Assembly: GCF_009856415.1 (NCBI RefSeq)
Contig: NZ_WMEZ01000014.1
Coordinates: 1 to 42,094, forward strand
Source: Halobacillus litoralis
Lineage (GTDB): Bacteria > Bacillota > Bacilli > Bacillales > Halobacillaceae
Reading direction: 5' to 3'
DNA: 42,094 nucleotides
Of this stretch, positions 1 to 9,449 are shown one piece after another. The notes beneath the pieces were generated by a model. That model was not told where the DNA came from, did no database searches, and was given only the letters and a program-made list of their open reading frames with translations. Each line of letters begins with the position of its first letter. Within the stretch, counting starts at the first letter, position 1. Position numbers and translations under genes: made by a program.

Positions 1-13
1 GTATAAGAGACAG
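1..13. other. Sequencing adapter remnant (Nextera mosaic end)
   Basis: The first 13 bases, GTATAAGAGACAG, are identical to the 3' end of the 19-bp Tn5 mosaic end used in Nextera libraries (AGATGTGTATAAGAGACAG). It sits exactly at the end of the sequence with genomic-looking DNA after it. This is most simply untrimmed adapter, not biology. Confidence 0.9.
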
Positions 14-24
14 CACCCAACCCA

Positions 25-87
25 CCGATAAAAGACCAAAACTCGCCGATAAATGCTTCTATGTCACTGATAAACTTAGATTCCAAC
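25..87. repeat. Three-unit repeat with 21-bp period next to metH
   Basis: The octamer CYGATAAA occurs at 25-32, 46-53 and 67-74, exactly 21 bp apart, with about 13 variable bases between copies. The array lies just beyond the metH stop codon and runs to the contig end, so it may be longer. A repeat array here would also explain why the assembly stopped. Confidence 0.6.
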
Positions 88-96
88 TCTCATCCT

Positions 97-3000
97 TTAC
101 ATCACATTGAAATAACGCGCTTCCGGATGGGCGAAAACCATTGCCGTGACCGACGCTTCCGGCTCCATCATGCATTCCTCAGTCAGCTCGATGCCGATTT
201 CTTCCGGACGAATGAGCTCGAACAACTTCTTCTGATCCTCAAGCTCAGGGCAGGCCGGATAACCGAAGGAGTAGCGCTGACCTTGATACTTAGCAGAAAA
301 GCGTTCCTGCATCGTGAAGTCCGTCGGGTCAGGGAATCCCCATTTATCTCGGATCTTCTGGTGGACCTGTTCGGCGAGTCCTTCCGCAGTTTCAAGAGCA
401 AGTGCCTGCAGCGCATGGCTTTCTAAGTAATTTCCCTGCTCTTTCAGTTCCACCGCACGATTCCGGATGCCTTTTCCTGCTGTAACCGCAAAGAATCCGA
501 CATAGTCCATTTCACCACTCTCAACAGAACGCAAGTAGTCGGCAAGGCAAAGGAACGGTTCTTTGTTTTGGCGGGGGAAAGTGAACCGCTCAACGACTGT
601 CTGGTGATCTCGCGGATCATAAATGAGCACGCCATCGCCGTCAGACTGGGCCGGGAAAAAGCGGTACATGGCGGAGGGCTGAATCCATCCTTCCCCTTTG
701 GCGCGTGTGAGCAAACCATCCACGACACTTTTCAGGTGAACGGCTTTTTCGTTTCCTTCTACGAGCAGTTTATCAAATCTTCCTTTCAACCCAAGGTGGT
801 GTCCAATCAACATCTGCATGTTGATGTACGGTTCAATGTGGGCGACTGGGTGATTTCGAATGATGTGTTTATCGAAATCATGCGGTTTAAATACGGGTAC
901 GGTTGTGGACACCGTCGATTTTGGTTTCACAGCCACAGCGGTTCCACCACGGCCTTTGGGAGCGTCACTTGCCGCACGGGTAAGGGCAGCCGTTCGTTTT
1001 TCTTCTTGCTCTTGTAAAAATTGATCCCGCTGCTCATCGTTGCTGAGCTGATTGGAGATCGCAAGACCGTCCATCGCATCCTTCGCATACAGAACAGGGC
1101 CATCATATTCCGGCGAAATCTTCGTGTGCGTAAACTTCCGTGACAACGCAGCCCCTCCAACAAGAATCGGAAGAGAAATGTCCTGCTGTTTCAAGTCCTG
1201 GGCGGTGAGCACCATCTGCTGAGCGGATTTGACGAGCAATCCAGATAGTCCGACAATTGTTGGTTGTTCCTTTTTAATCTGCTGGATCAGTTCAGCAGGA
1301 GTCACTTTGATGCCCAAGTCGACAACTTCAAAACCGTTGTTGCTCAAAATGATCTCTACGAGGTTTTTGCCAATATCATGTACATCACCTTTGACAGTGG
1401 CAAGCAGGACTTTTCCTTTTTTGTTCGAGGAATCATCTGCTTCCATGTGAGGTTCTAAGTAAGCGACCGATGTTTTCATGACCTCCGCGCTCTGCAAAAC
1501 TTCGGCTACGATCAGCTGGTTGTCATTGAAGAGCCGCCCGACCTCCGCCATGCCGTCCATCAAGGGTCCGTTAATGATGGCAAGTGGCGTATCATATTCC
1601 GAGAGTGCCTTCTCCAAGTCAGGCAGCAAGCCTTCTTTCGTACCTTCTACAACATAATGAGCGAGGCGCTCGGCAAGAGTCATTGTCGACGTCGGGACTT
1701 TGGTTTCTTTTTTCTTTCCCCTGTAAAAAGCAGTGAAAGAAGCGAGCGTTTCATCATCCGTTTTGAAAAGCAGCTCATCCGCCAAATCGATTTCTTCCTG
1801 ATCGATGGAGGCATAGCGCTCAAGCTTTTCAGTGTTGACGATGGCGTAGTCGAGCCCTGCTTTCGTACAGTGGTACAAATAAACGGCGTTCAATACTTCG
1901 CGGCCGACAGGAGGAAGTCCGAATGAGACGTTACTGACTCCAAGGACCGTCTGGCAGAACGGCAGGTGTTCTTTAATGAGTCGGATCCCATCAATGGTCG
2001 CTTCTGCTGACCCGATATATTGCTCATCACCCGTGCCGACAGGGAAGACAAGCGGGTCGAAAATGATATCCTGTGGGTTGATGTTGTACTCTTCAACGAG
2101 AATATCGTGAGATCGTTTGGCGATTTCAAGCTTTCTTTCCGCCGTTACAGCCATTCCTTTTTCATCGATCGTTCCGACAACGAGAGCCGCTCCGTATTGT
2201 TGCACAAGGGGGAGCACTTCTTTAAAACGCTCTTCTCCGTCCTCCAAATTGATGGAGTTGATGATGACTTTTCCTTGAGAGTACGTGAGCGCTTTTTCGA
2301 TGACATCTACGTCGGTCGAGTCGATGACGAGTGGGACTTTGACTTTGTTGACAACCTGTTTCATAAAAGCTTCCATATCATCGATCTCATCCCGATCCGG
2401 GTCGGCGAGGCAGATGTCGATGACCTGGGCGCCTTTCTTCACTTGGGCGCGGGCTATTTCGGACGCCTCTTCAAATTTCCCTTCGGCAATCAAGCGTTTG
2501 AATTTGCGGGAACCGATGACATTCGTCCGCTCACCGACGAGGATCGGTCGATCGCCGGGGTCGTCGTAAATCAATGGATCGATGCCTGAAACGGCGTGGG
2601 CATGGCCGGAAGGTGCTATTCGTGGCTTGAAACCTTTGACCGCTTCTGCAATGGCACGGATATGATCCGGTGTCGTCCCACAGCAGCCACCGACGACATT
2701 CAGCCAGCCTTTTTCAGCAAAACCAGCGACCTTGGCAGCGAGTGATTCTGGTGTTTCATGATAGTTGCCTTCTTCATCTGGGAGGCCTGCGTTGGGATAA
2801 CAGCTGACGGCGGACGTGGCGAGATCTGATAATGAACGCAGGTGATCTCGCATGAACTCAGGCCCTGTCGCACAGTTCAGTCCGACAACACTTGGGTTCA
2901 TATGTTCAAGCGAAAGATAAAAGGCTTCGATGCTTTGACCGGCGAGTGTCGTTCCCATCGGTTCAATCGTCCCGGAAACAATCAGGGGCAGCGCTTTTCC

Positions 3001-3552
3001 TAGCGTTTCTTTAGCTTTTGTTATGCCGAGAAAAGCGGCTTTGACGTTGAGCATATCTTGGGAAGTCTCTAATAAAAGGAGGTCGACCCCGCCTTTGATG
3101 AGCCCTCGGGCTTGTTCTTCATAACCCTTGGCCAATGCTTCAAATGTCGTTCCACCGGTTACAGAGAGAGTTTTCGTTGTCGGCCCCATGGCACCAGCGA
3201 CGAAACGCGGACGGTCTGGCGTATGGAAGCGGGAAGCGGCTTTTTTTGCAATCATAGCGGATTCGATATTGATTTTTTCAGCCAGGTGACCAAGGTTATA
3301 TTCGTCCAGGACCAGGTCAGTCGCCCCAAATGTATTTGTTTCAATGATATCCGCTCCTGCTTCAAGGTAGCGAGAGTGGATAGTATCGAGCAGGTCTGGG
3401 TAGGTCAGGTTCAAGTATTCGTTACAACCATCGTATTCTTCTCCGCCGAAATCATCAGGGGAGAGGTCGGCTTCCTGCAGCATCGTCCCCATGGCACCGT
3501 CGAGAATGAGAATGCGTTCTTTGAGTTGTTCGTTAAACAATGTGGATGCCAT
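97..3552 (-). CDS. metH: Cobalamin-dependent methionine synthase
   Basis: Transfers the methyl group of 5-methyl-tetrahydrofolate through cobalamin to homocysteine, giving methionine. At 1151 aa it has the full four-module layout. The homocysteine module (about 1-320) carries the zinc ligands Cys227 and Cys290/Cys291 (GGCCGTT). The pterin-binding module spans about 335-600. The B12 cap and Rossmann domains (about 640-860) include the cobalt-ligand motif DVHDIGK with His725. The C-terminal AdoMet reactivation domain (about 890-1150) contains [11 protein letters not shown]. The ATG at 3552 follows an AAAGGAAG ribosome site and overlaps the end of yitJ by 20 bases, so translation is probably coupled. 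It is the last gene of the SAM-riboswitch operon. No terminator is visible before the contig end. B12 must be made or imported; no B12 gene is in the window. Confidence 0.97.
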   Translation of the reverse strand: MASTLFNEQLKERILILDGAMGTMLQEADLSPDDFGGEEYDGCNEYLNLTYPDLLDTIHSRYLEAGADIIETNTFGATDLVLDEYNLGHLAEKINIESAMIAKKAASRFHTPDRPRFVAGAMGPTTKTLSVTGGTTFEALAKGYEEQARGLIKGGVDLLLLETSQDMLNVKAAFLGITKAKETLGKALPLIVSGTIEPMGTTLAGQSIEAFYLSLEHMNPSVVGLNCATGPEFMRDHLRSLSDLATSAVSCYPNAGLPDEEGNYHETPESLAAKVAGFAEKGWLNVVGGCCGTTPDHIRAIAEAVKGFKPRIAPSGHAHAVSGIDPLIYDDPGDRPILVGERTNVIGSRKFKRLIAEGKFEEASEIARAQVKKGAQVIDICLADPDRDEIDDMEAFMKQVVNKVKVPLVIDSTDVDVIEKALTYSQGKVIINSINLEDGEERFKEVLPLVQQYGAALVVGTIDEKGMAVTAERKLEIAKRSHDILVEEYNINPQDIIFDPLVFPVGTGDEQYIGSAEATIDGIRLIKEHLPFCQTVLGVSNVSFGLPPVGREVLNAVYLYHCTKAGLDYAIVNTEKLERYASIDQEEIDLADELLFKTDDETLASFTAFYRGKKKETKVPTSTMTLAERLAHYVVEGTKEGLLPDLEKALSEYDTPLAIINGPLMDGMAEVGRLFNDNQLIVAEVLQSAEVMKTSVAYLEPHMEADDSSNKKGKVLLATVKGDVHDIGKNLVEIILSNNGFEVVDLGIKVTPAELIQQIKKEQPTIVGLSGLLVKSAQQMVLTAQDLKQQDISLPILVGGAALSRKFTHTKISPEYDGPVLYAKDAMDGLAISNQLSNDEQRDQFLQEQEEKRTAALTRAASDAPKGRGGTAVAVKPKSTVSTTVPVFKPHDFDKHIIRNHPVAHIEPYINMQMLIGHHLGLKGRFDKLLVEGNEKAVHLKSVVDGLLTRAKGEGWIQPSAMYRFFPAQSDGDGVLIYDPRDHQTVVERFTFPRQNKEPFLCLADYLRSVESGEMDYVGFFAVTAGKGIRNRAVELKEQGNYLESHALQALALETAEGLAEQVHQKIRDKWGFPDPTDFTMQERFSAKYQGQRYSFGYPACPELEDQKKLFELIRPEEIGIELTEECMMEPEASVTAMVFAHPEARYFNVM

Positions 3553-5392
3553 TGGAAATCTTCCTTTCTCGTTCTGCTGTCTGCTGTTTAATATAGTTCG
3601 TCAATTCAACGGTCATTTCATAGCGTAGAAATGGTGTGATTAAGTAGATGCCATTGAACAGGTCCAGGGCTGTATCAATGAGAGATTTCGAGATGCTGAG
3701 ACCTTCTGCCTGTGCTTGCTCTTTATCTGAACCGGCAAGCTCCATTTTTTCAAGAACCTCAGGAGCTAGTGTGATTCCAGGTACTTCATTGTGTAAGAAT
3801 TCAGCGTTCCGCGCGCTCGTCAACGGCATGATTCCAATATAAATAGGCGCGTCGATATGTTTCGTTGCTTCATAAACTTCTATAATCTGTTCTTCATTAA
3901 ACACAGGCTGACTAATGAAGTAGTCAGCTCCGTATTTGATTTTCTTCTCCAGTCGTCCAACCGCACGGTTCAAGTTGCGTACATTCGGGTTGAACGCAGC
4001 GGCTACAGAGAAGGAGGTGCTTTCGCCTAAATTTTTTCCGGAAAAAGAAATCCCCTTGTTCATTTGCTTGATGTAGTGAACTAAATCAAAAGAGTTCAAG
4101 TCATAAACCGAAGTCGCTCCAGGGAAATCCCCAATCTTTGTTGGATCGCCCGTCACGGCAAGCAACTGACGAATGCCGAGGGCGTGAAGACCCATTAAAT
4201 GAGATTGCAACCCTAGTAAGTTCCGATCACGGCAAGCGATGTGGACGAGCGGGTCGATCCCATATCGTTGTTTGATGATGGAAGCCATCGCTGTGTTGCT
4301 GATTCTCGGGGAGGCGAGGGAATTATCTGCAAGGGTGACCGAATCCACACCTGCTTCGTGCAAGGCTTTGGCACCTTTTAAAAAGCGATCCGTTTTTAAT
4401 TTTTTGGGTGGATCCAGTTCAACGATGATAGAACGTCCCTTTTTAGCTTTCTCATGGAGATGGGGACGTCCATCTTTCGTCTCGGAAGCGCGAACTTCGG
4501 TTTTTTCTTTAATCGGGACGACTTTATCTTTAATCGGAGGCTTGCCTTTTACGCGAGCGGCAATCGCTTCGATGTGCTCAGGGGTGGTCCCGCAGCAGCC
4601 TCCGATTAGGCGTGCCCCTTGTTCAAAAAGCGACTGGGCGCTTTTTTGGAAATATACCGGGTCTGTCGGGTAAACGAGCCTCCCATCCTGGTAGGCTGGT
4701 AAACTGGCATTCGGATAAGCCGACAACACCGCTTTTTCCGGAAGTGGAACGTCCTCTAAGGATTGTATCGTGTGATAAGGCCCCAGCCGACAGTTGACGC
4801 CAACAACGTCAGCGCCTAAGCCTTCCAGCTGTTCCAATGCGTCAGGAAGAGGGGTGCCATCTTGCAATACGCCCGCTTCATGCATCGATACTTGAGCGAT
4901 GATTGGCAGGTCTGTTTCTTTTCTGGCAATCTTTAAAACGGTTATCAACTCTTCTAAATCATAAAAGGTTTCAAACAGGAGGCCGTCGACTTGTTCAAAA
5001 AGAAGACAGTACAACTGCTCCCTGAAGCTTCGCTTGATCTCTTCTGTTGAGATTGCTTGTTTACGAGCACCGCGGACGCCCCCGATTGTGCCGACGACAT
5101 ATGGAGCCTCTCCCGCCGCTTGTTTCGCAAGCTTAACCGCGGCGGTATTGATTTCTTTTACCTGATCCTGAAGGCCGTAGCGTTCAAGTTTAATATAGTT
5201 CGCTCCATACGTATTGGTCTGAATCACGTCTGCGCCGGCATTCACGTAAGCACGGTGGACGTTCAACACCTCTTCAGAGTGGGAGAGGTTCAGTTCTTCA
5301 AAGCACCGATCAATGCCATAGGAGTAGAGGAGGGTCCCCATCGCTCCGTCCCCGATCAGTGTCTTGTGTTTTAGAGCTTCGCGTAAATCCAT
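3533..5392 (-). CDS. yitJ: Bifunctional homocysteine S-methyltransferase / methylene-THF reductase
   Basis: A 619-aa fusion. Residues about 1-290 are a homocysteine S-methyltransferase module with zinc-ligand cysteines at 201 (GVNCRLGP) and 266/267 ([10 protein letters not shown]). Residues about 320-600 are a MetF-type 5,10-methylene-THF reductase (FAD TIM barrel, with [10 protein letters not shown] and [12 protein letters not shown]). The reductase half supplies 5-methyl-THF to the neighbouring MetH. The methyltransferase half may use S-methylmethionine or similar donors, as in B. subtilis YitJ. The ATG lies 3 bases after the metC stop, and its AGGAGGT ribosome site is inside the last codons of metC. 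The 3' end overlaps metH. Confidence 0.95.
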   Translation of the reverse strand: MDLREALKHKTLIGDGAMGTLLYSYGIDRCFEELNLSHSEEVLNVHRAYVNAGADVIQTNTYGANYIKLERYGLQDQVKEINTAAVKLAKQAAGEAPYVVGTIGGVRGARKQAISTEEIKRSFREQLYCLLFEQVDGLLFETFYDLEELITVLKIARKETDLPIIAQVSMHEAGVLQDGTPLPDALEQLEGLGADVVGVNCRLGPYHTIQSLEDVPLPEKAVLSAYPNASLPAYQDGRLVYPTDPVYFQKSAQSLFEQGARLIGGCCGTTPEHIEAIAARVKGKPPIKDKVVPIKEKTEVRASETKDGRPHLHEKAKKGRSIIVELDPPKKLKTDRFLKGAKALHEAGVDSVTLADNSLASPRISNTAMASIIKQRYGIDPLVHIACRDRNLLGLQSHLMGLHALGIRQLLAVTGDPTKIGDFPGATSVYDLNSFDLVHYIKQMNKGISFSGKNLGESTSFSVAAAFNPNVRNLNRAVGRLEKKIKYGADYFISQPVFNEEQIIEVYEATKHIDAPIYIGIMPLTSARNAEFLHNEVPGITLAPEVLEKMELAGSDKEQAQAEGLSISKSLIDTALDLFNGIYLITPFLRYEMTVELTNYIKQQTAERERKISNGIHIV

Positions 5393-5395
5393 CGT

Positions 5396-6574
5396 TCAAC
5401 CTCCTGTTTGTAAAAATGCTTCGGATTCGATTTTTCCTAAAGCCTGGTGAAAATCTTTGATTAAGTCATTCGGATTCTCAAGACCGACCGATAAGCGGAG
5501 CAATCCATCTGTGATTCCGCGCTTTTCGCGCTCTTCTTTAGGCATGGAGGCGTGGGACATGCGGGCAGGATAGGACAAAATCGATTCTACTGCTCCGAGA
5601 CTCACGGCATAAACAGGGAGTTCTACATGTTTCGTAAACTGCCTAACCGCATCTTCATCTCGCAGGCGGAAGGACAATACTGCACCGGAACCCTCCGCTT
5701 GATAGGCTTGCGTCGAGCTCCCCGGATGAAAACGGAAGCCTGGATAGTAAACCTGCTCCACGAGTGGATGAGCGCTCAATTTTTCTGCAATCTTTACAGC
5801 CGAAGCTTGAGACTGCGTCATTCGGCAATGCAAGGTTTTCAAGCCGCGAAGCACGAGCCAACAATCGTGTGCGCCCAGTATGGATCCGAATGAATTTTGT
5901 AAAAAACCGAGTTGCTCAGCGATTTCTCTATCGTTAGTAGCGGCAAGACCTGCGACCACATCGCTGTGACCGGCGATGAATTTCGTCGCACTGTGCAGGA
6001 CAAGGTCCGCACCCAATTCGAGCGGACGCTGAAGGGCAGGGGTCATGAAGGTGTTATCGACGAATGTCCAGCAATCGTTCGCTTTCGCTAACTTTGCGAC
6101 GGCACGGATATCTGTGATTTCAAGCGTCGGATTGGAAGGTGTTTCAATATATAAAAGTTTTGTATTCGGTTGGATCGCCGTTGCTACCGCATGGAGATCC
6201 GTCATATCAACAAATGTGTGATCGATTCCAAATCTGACGAGGACATCACGAATCATACGGAAAGTCCCTCCGTAAACATCTTGGGTGATGACAACATGGT
6301 CACCTTTCGATAAAAGCATGAAGGCCGTAGAAATCGCAGCCATTCCAGAAGCGAAAGCAAAGCCGTGACTTCCACTCTCAAGTCCCGCAATGGTATCTTC
6401 AAGAGCTTTCCGGGTCGGGTTACCAGAGCGGCTGTAATCATAGACTCCGGGATTGTCAAAATCCTGTTGATGGAAAGTGGATGCCTGTTGGATCGGGACA
6501 CTGACCGCGCCGGTGTGCGGATCGAACTTATAATCACTATGCAGCAATCGGGTTTGCAAAGAATGATCAGTCAT
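5396..6574 (-). CDS. metC: Cystathionine beta-lyase (MetC)
   Basis: A 392-aa PLP enzyme of the Cys/Met metabolism family. It cleaves cystathionine to homocysteine, pyruvate and ammonia. The PLP lysine is Lys198 in HSATKFIAGHSD; SGNPTR at about 50-55 and ASGMAA at about 75-80 are the family's substrate and cofactor motifs. It overlaps metI by 4 bases (ATGA), so the two are probably translationally coupled. MetC rather than MetI is chosen from the order known in B. subtilis (metI then metC) and the closer resemblance to PatB/MetC-like lyases. Motifs alone do not separate beta-lyase from gamma-synthase activity. Confidence 0.9.
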   Translation of the reverse strand: MTDHSLQTRLLHSDYKFDPHTGAVSVPIQQASTFHQQDFDNPGVYDYSRSGNPTRKALEDTIAGLESGSHGFAFASGMAAISTAFMLLSKGDHVVITQDVYGGTFRMIRDVLVRFGIDHTFVDMTDLHAVATAIQPNTKLLYIETPSNPTLEITDIRAVAKLAKANDCWTFVDNTFMTPALQRPLELGADLVLHSATKFIAGHSDVVAGLAATNDREIAEQLGFLQNSFGSILGAHDCWLVLRGLKTLHCRMTQSQASAVKIAEKLSAHPLVEQVYYPGFRFHPGSSTQAYQAEGSGAVLSFRLRDEDAVRQFTKHVELPVYAVSLGAVESILSYPARMSHASMPKEEREKRGITDGLLRLSVGLENPNDLIKDFHQALGKIESEAFLQTGG

Positions 6575-7689
6575 CGTACAGATTCCTCCTTTGGTAGTTG
6601 CGCAAGGGTATAATCAAGATCTTGAATCAAATCATCGATGTGTTCGACACCGACAGAGAAACGGAGCAGACGATTACAAACCCCGTAGCTGATTCGGGTT
6701 TCCTCAGGAATATCGGCGTGCGTCTGGGTCGCGGGGTAGGTGATGAAGCTCTCCACCCCTCCGAGGCTTTCGGCAAAACTGATCAGGTTCAAATTCCGCA
6801 AAAATGGATCGATCCATTCTTCCGATTGAAGTCTGAACGACACCATCCCACCCTTTCCTGGGTAGAAAACGTCCGTCACGTGCGGGTGGTCCTCCAAGAA
6901 GGCAACCACAGATTTCGCATTCGCTTCATGTTGTCGCATCCGGAGGGGGAGGGTCTTCATCCCTCTCATCACAAGCCATGAATCGAAAGGAGAGAGAACA
7001 GCTCCAGATGTATTCTGATGAAAAGCGAGCTTTTCACTTACAGCTTTTCCTTTACTCACAAGAATCCCGGCAAGAACATCATTATGTCCGGCTAAATATT
7101 TTGTGGCACTATGGATGACCACATCTGCACCCTCGGTAATCGGCTGTTGCAACACCGGAGTGTACAACGTGTTATCGACAAGCAATAGAAGGTCGTGGGT
7201 CTTAGCGACCGTTGAAATTTGCTTGATGTCTGCCGTATGCATTAACGGATTCGTCGGTGTTTCCACATAAATGGCTTTCGTCCTTTCGTTGATGTAGTCG
7301 TGGATGCGATCAAGGTTGTTGCTGTCACAGTAATGAAAGCGGAGGTCGTAACGCTCTTCCATGTGTTCAAACAAGCGGAACGTCCCGCCGTATAAATCTT
7401 CAGAGACGATGATTTCGTCCCCTTTTTTAAAAAGGGATAAAGCCGTCTGGATTGCTGCCATCCCGGAGCTGAACGCAAATCCCGCATCCCCACCTTCGAT
7501 ATCAGCAATCGAAGACTCTAGAATTTGACGGGTAGGGTTACCGGTTCTTGTATAATCAAAGCCTGTTGACTCCCCTAGACCAGGGTGGCGGTAAGGGGTG
7601 GAAAAATAAACGGGAGGGTTGATCGCTCCTGTAGGTTCATGCCGCTGATTCCCCGTCTGAACGAATTTCGTATCTGTATGCGGACACAT
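6571..7689 (-). CDS. metI: Cystathionine gamma-synthase / O-acetylhomoserine (thiol)-lyase
   Basis: First gene of the operon. It condenses an activated homoserine ester with cysteine (or sulfide) to give cystathionine (or homocysteine). The start is placed at the ATG at 7689, preceded by AAAGGATG at good spacing, giving 372 aa, the usual MetI length. An in-frame ATG at 7743 would add 18 untypical residues and has no ribosome site. PLP lysine is Lys197 (HSATKYLAGHND); TGNPTR at 49-54 and SSGMAA at 74-79 are also present. Upstream, only about 50 bases separate the start from repeat element A, and the SAM riboswitch is some 600 bases further on. Confidence 0.95.
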   Translation of the reverse strand: MCPHTDTKFVQTGNQRHEPTGAINPPVYFSTPYRHPGLGESTGFDYTRTGNPTRQILESSIADIEGGDAGFAFSSGMAAIQTALSLFKKGDEIIVSEDLYGGTFRLFEHMEERYDLRFHYCDSNNLDRIHDYINERTKAIYVETPTNPLMHTADIKQISTVAKTHDLLLLVDNTLYTPVLQQPITEGADVVIHSATKYLAGHNDVLAGILVSKGKAVSEKLAFHQNTSGAVLSPFDSWLVMRGMKTLPLRMRQHEANAKSVVAFLEDHPHVTDVFYPGKGGMVSFRLQSEEWIDPFLRNLNLISFAESLGGVESFITYPATQTHADIPEETRISYGVCNRLLRFSVGVEHIDDLIQDLDYTLAQLPKEESVR

Positions 7690-7743
7690 AACAACACATC
7701 CTTTATTAGTTAATGGTTCAAAATCAAACGCCCTGTTAAACAT

Positions 7744-8259
7744 AAGCTTCCGATTGTGGGAGAGTCAGTTTCGAGATGTTTTCGGGTTTCGTTGCCATGT
7801 TGGGCGTCAGGGGAGTCTCGCAGCTTCCCAACCACCCCTTTATAAAGTGAGAAACGAACCCTTTCAGACAGAAGGACTTTCTTCCACTATCCCTTTGTCT
7901 GTACCTAGAAAGTGCTCTATATCAAGCTTTTTAATCTAAATACTTGAACCGGCGCTTAAACTACCCACCTCTATCAAGTTGGAAATCAACTGTTTCAAGA
8001 AGTGGTTTCGAGACACTTACATGGCAAAGGGGCGGAGGGGAATGGCGAGACTCCTGCGGGAACAGAGTGCTTGGTGAGACCCCACAGGACGCAGTCCGAG
8101 GAGGCTCAAAAGAATAGAGGAAGTTCGATTAAGTTCGGCACTTCCTGTGCCAACATCGAACGACCCCACTTCGTGTGTGGCCCCGCGGAAAGCGAGTTAT
8201 TCCCCGCCCCCCCATCCACTCAACAAATGTCTAGAAACTTAGTTTTCATGAATCCTGTC
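7744..8259. repeat. Composite intergenic repeat element, copy A
   Basis: Non-coding element of about 516 bp. It has an outer inverted repeat (GATTGTGGGAGAGTCAG...TTTCGAGATG on the left, a degenerate mirror at 8225-8259). It holds two GC-rich modules separated by a more AT-rich middle. Module 1 (about 7770-7840) has lost its core compared with copy B. Module 2 (about 7998-8220) keeps the core GAGACTCCTGCGGGA ... GTGAGACC ... GAGGAGGCTCA ... GGAAAGCGA. It lies in the untranslated leader of the met operon. No protein is credible here: reading frames are on both strands and none has a ribosome site or family match. Confidence 0.8.
8109..8180. repeat. 72-bp insertion inside repeat copy A
   Basis: Copies B and C have about 7 bases (CCGCCCG) between GGAGGCTCA and CCCC-GGAAAGCG. 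Copy A has about 72 bases there instead. The extra stretch can fold: GTTCGAT and ATCGAAC, and GGCAC and GTGCC, pair around a short loop (about 8123-8162). It looks like a second, smaller element nested in the first. Confidence 0.5.
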
Positions 8260-8295
8260 ATATTCTTTAATAACGAATCATCAGCATCTAAAATA

Positions 8296-8331
8296 AAAAT
8301 AAAAAAAGCCTTCTTGAAGAAGAAGACTTTT
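8296..8331 (-). terminator. Riboswitch-controlled transcription terminator of the met operon
   Basis: On the minus strand AAGTCTTCTT-CTTC-AAGAAGGCTT forms a 10-bp stem (one G-U pair) followed by a T run. The 5' half of the stem is complementary to the AAGAAGAAGA stretch at the 3' side of riboswitch helix P1. The antiterminator and the SAM-bound P1 therefore compete, the classic S-box off switch. Confidence 0.92.
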
Positions 8332-8346
8332 GTGGGTACGGTTCTT

Positions 8347-8458
8347 CTTCTTATCTTCCAAGTTGGTCAAACAACTTGCTGGAGTTAGCACCTTTCTGGT
8401 CAAACCAGTGGTTGCTGAGGCTTCGTCGGGCCAGTCCCTCTGCCTCTCTTGATAAGAG
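8347..8458 (-). promoter_or_regulatory. SAM-I (S-box) riboswitch aptamer
   Basis: The minus-strand RNA begins CTCTTATCAAGAGAGG and contains the conserved AGAGGGACTGGCCC, CAGCAACC and AAGGTGCTAA blocks. P1 pairs CTCTTATC (8451-8458) with GATAAGAAG (near 8347-8355). P3 (CTGGTTTGACCAG) and P4 (AAGTTG...CAACTT) are clear hairpins. High S-adenosylmethionine stabilises P1 and leads to termination, lowering expression of metI-metC-yitJ-metH. The target operon starts only about 600 bases downstream because repeat element A lies between. Confidence 0.95.
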
Positions 8459-8489
8459 ATTCAATTGTATTTTTTTCTAATTGCTGATT

Positions 8490-8518
8490 ACTCTACACTA
8501 CTCAGAAAGTTTTGACAA
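8490..8518 (-). promoter_or_regulatory. Promoter of the methionine operon
   Basis: Minus-strand -35 TTGTCA (8513-8518), 17-bp spacer, -10 TAGAGT (8490-8495), placed about 30 bases before the S-box. The -35 lies inside the nominal 3' end of the upstream SnoaL-like reading frame, which suggests that this reading frame is artificially long. Confidence 0.75.
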
Positions 8519-8978
8519 TATGCTGGTAAGAATTTTTCTGAAAACTTTTTTGGGATGAGAAAAAAGCCTCCTTTTGAAAGAGCAGGCTTAGATGGGGGGG
8601 GGTTTGTACTCCAGCTTCGATGTAACAGCGGACGAGCTGCCATTCTCCATCCACTTTTTCGAACGTATCAAAAAAGAGGTTGGATGTACCCAGGAGCTCT
8701 CCGTTTAAACGGATGGAGACCCAGAAGGCGGCAAGGTGTGTGTTTTCATTGAGTTGGGTCTCGGAATGGTTGGTGTAGATCCAGGACATATCTTGATCCT
8801 GGAAATGGTCAAAAGCTTGATGCCATCCTTCGATCGACTCTTCATAAGAATAATCGACCCATTCACCCTGGCGGATCTCTCTTGCTGCGAGGTTCCGTGA
8901 TGTCACTTTTTTTAAGTAATCCAAATCATGTTGGCTTGCTCTTCGTTTGTACTCTTCATAAAACGTTTGAAAATCCAT
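8502..8978 (-). CDS. SnoaL-like / NTF2-fold protein, probably frameshifted at its 3' end
   Basis: Encodes 158 aa as written. Residues about 1-130 look like a SnoaL/DUF4440-type NTF2-fold domain (W-rich, with a closing strand ending in VRCYIEAG); the function is unknown. The start at 8978 follows GAGGAGGAATAGCT. A run of nine C (plus-strand G at 8594-8602) precedes the end. With eight C the frame would read ...VQTPPI and stop at TAA (8588-8590), immediately before a hairpin. As written, the frame runs through that hairpin and into the met promoter, adding about 23 implausible residues. I therefore think the true protein is about 130 aa and the tract is either a sequencing error or a slippage variant. 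Confidence 0.7.
   Translation of the reverse strand: MDFQTFYEEYKRRASQHDLDYLKKVTSRNLAAREIRQGEWVDYSYEESIEGWHQAFDHFQDQDMSWIYTNHSETQLNENTHLAAFWVSIRLNGELLGTSNLFFDTFEKVDGEWQLVRCYIEAGVQTPPHLSLLFQKEAFFSSQKSFQKNSYQHIVKTF
8560..8590 (-). terminator. Terminator-like hairpin after the SnoaL-like gene
   Basis: On the minus strand AAGCC...GGCTT closes an imperfect stem followed by six T. It lies directly after the stop codon that would be used if the C tract were eight long. It would insulate the met promoter from upstream transcription. Confidence 0.65.
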
Positions 8979-9033
8979 AGCTATTCCTCCTCTACCTCAA
9001 GGGGTTCGACAGAGAAGGTGGAAATCCTGTCAA

Positions 9034-9366
9034 TTAATGACAGATACCTAAGTTGTAGAGAACCGTTTTGACTTGTAGAGCAAGCGTACCGATCCAGAGC
9101 AGGTGAGCGACGGCATTCATCCCATACCAGGTCGTCTTTTTCTTCATCTGGCCACGCTTTTTATATAGAAAGGCCACCAAAGGAACCGTCAGAACGGTGA
9201 AAATAGTCGTCAATCCGAGAAGTCCTTTATAGTCGCGGATCCAGATGAAGTCATTGAAAAGGGGGATGATAATCGTTGGAGTATAAATGACAGATAGGAA
9301 ATAAACCCCGATGGACCAAGAGGTCATCATGAACAGCAGGTTAATCAGAAGTGGGTAGGTTTTCAA
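9034..9366 (-). CDS. Small membrane protein of unknown function
   Basis: Encodes 110 aa from a TTG at 9366 that follows GAGGAGTG at normal spacing. The ATG at 9381 overlaps that ribosome site and is unlikely to be used. Three hydrophobic segments are visible at about 5-27, 42-64 and 80-100, with a basic loop KKRGQMKKKT between the second and third. I do not recognise the family with confidence. A CTGTCA/TGACAG inverted repeat sits at its 3' end (about 9029-9045) without a T run. It is co-directional with the SnoaL-like gene 55 bases downstream. Confidence 0.75.
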   Translation of the reverse strand: MKTYPLLINLLFMMTSWSIGVYFLSVIYTPTIIIPLFNDFIWIRDYKGLLGLTTIFTVLTVPLVAFLYKKRGQMKKKTTWYGMNAVAHLLWIGTLALQVKTVLYNLGICH

Positions 9367-9449
9367 GTGTACACTCCTCATTTCATTAATCCGATTAGTT
9401 TACTTGGTTTAATGTTATCCTACGTTCATCAGTTAGAATTGTCAACGTT

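Noticed and set aside
2020-2589. 189-codon frame antisense to metH
   Set aside because: It lies wholly inside metH, has no ribosome site, and its residue composition is that of a mirror frame. Similar long antisense frames in ileS (for example 16069-16773 and 17062-17754) are rejected for the same reason.
8002-8388. Open frame of 128 codons on the plus strand across repeat A and the riboswitch
   Set aside because: It runs antisense through the S-box and terminator, has no ribosome site and no family resemblance; it is an effect of the GC-rich repeat.
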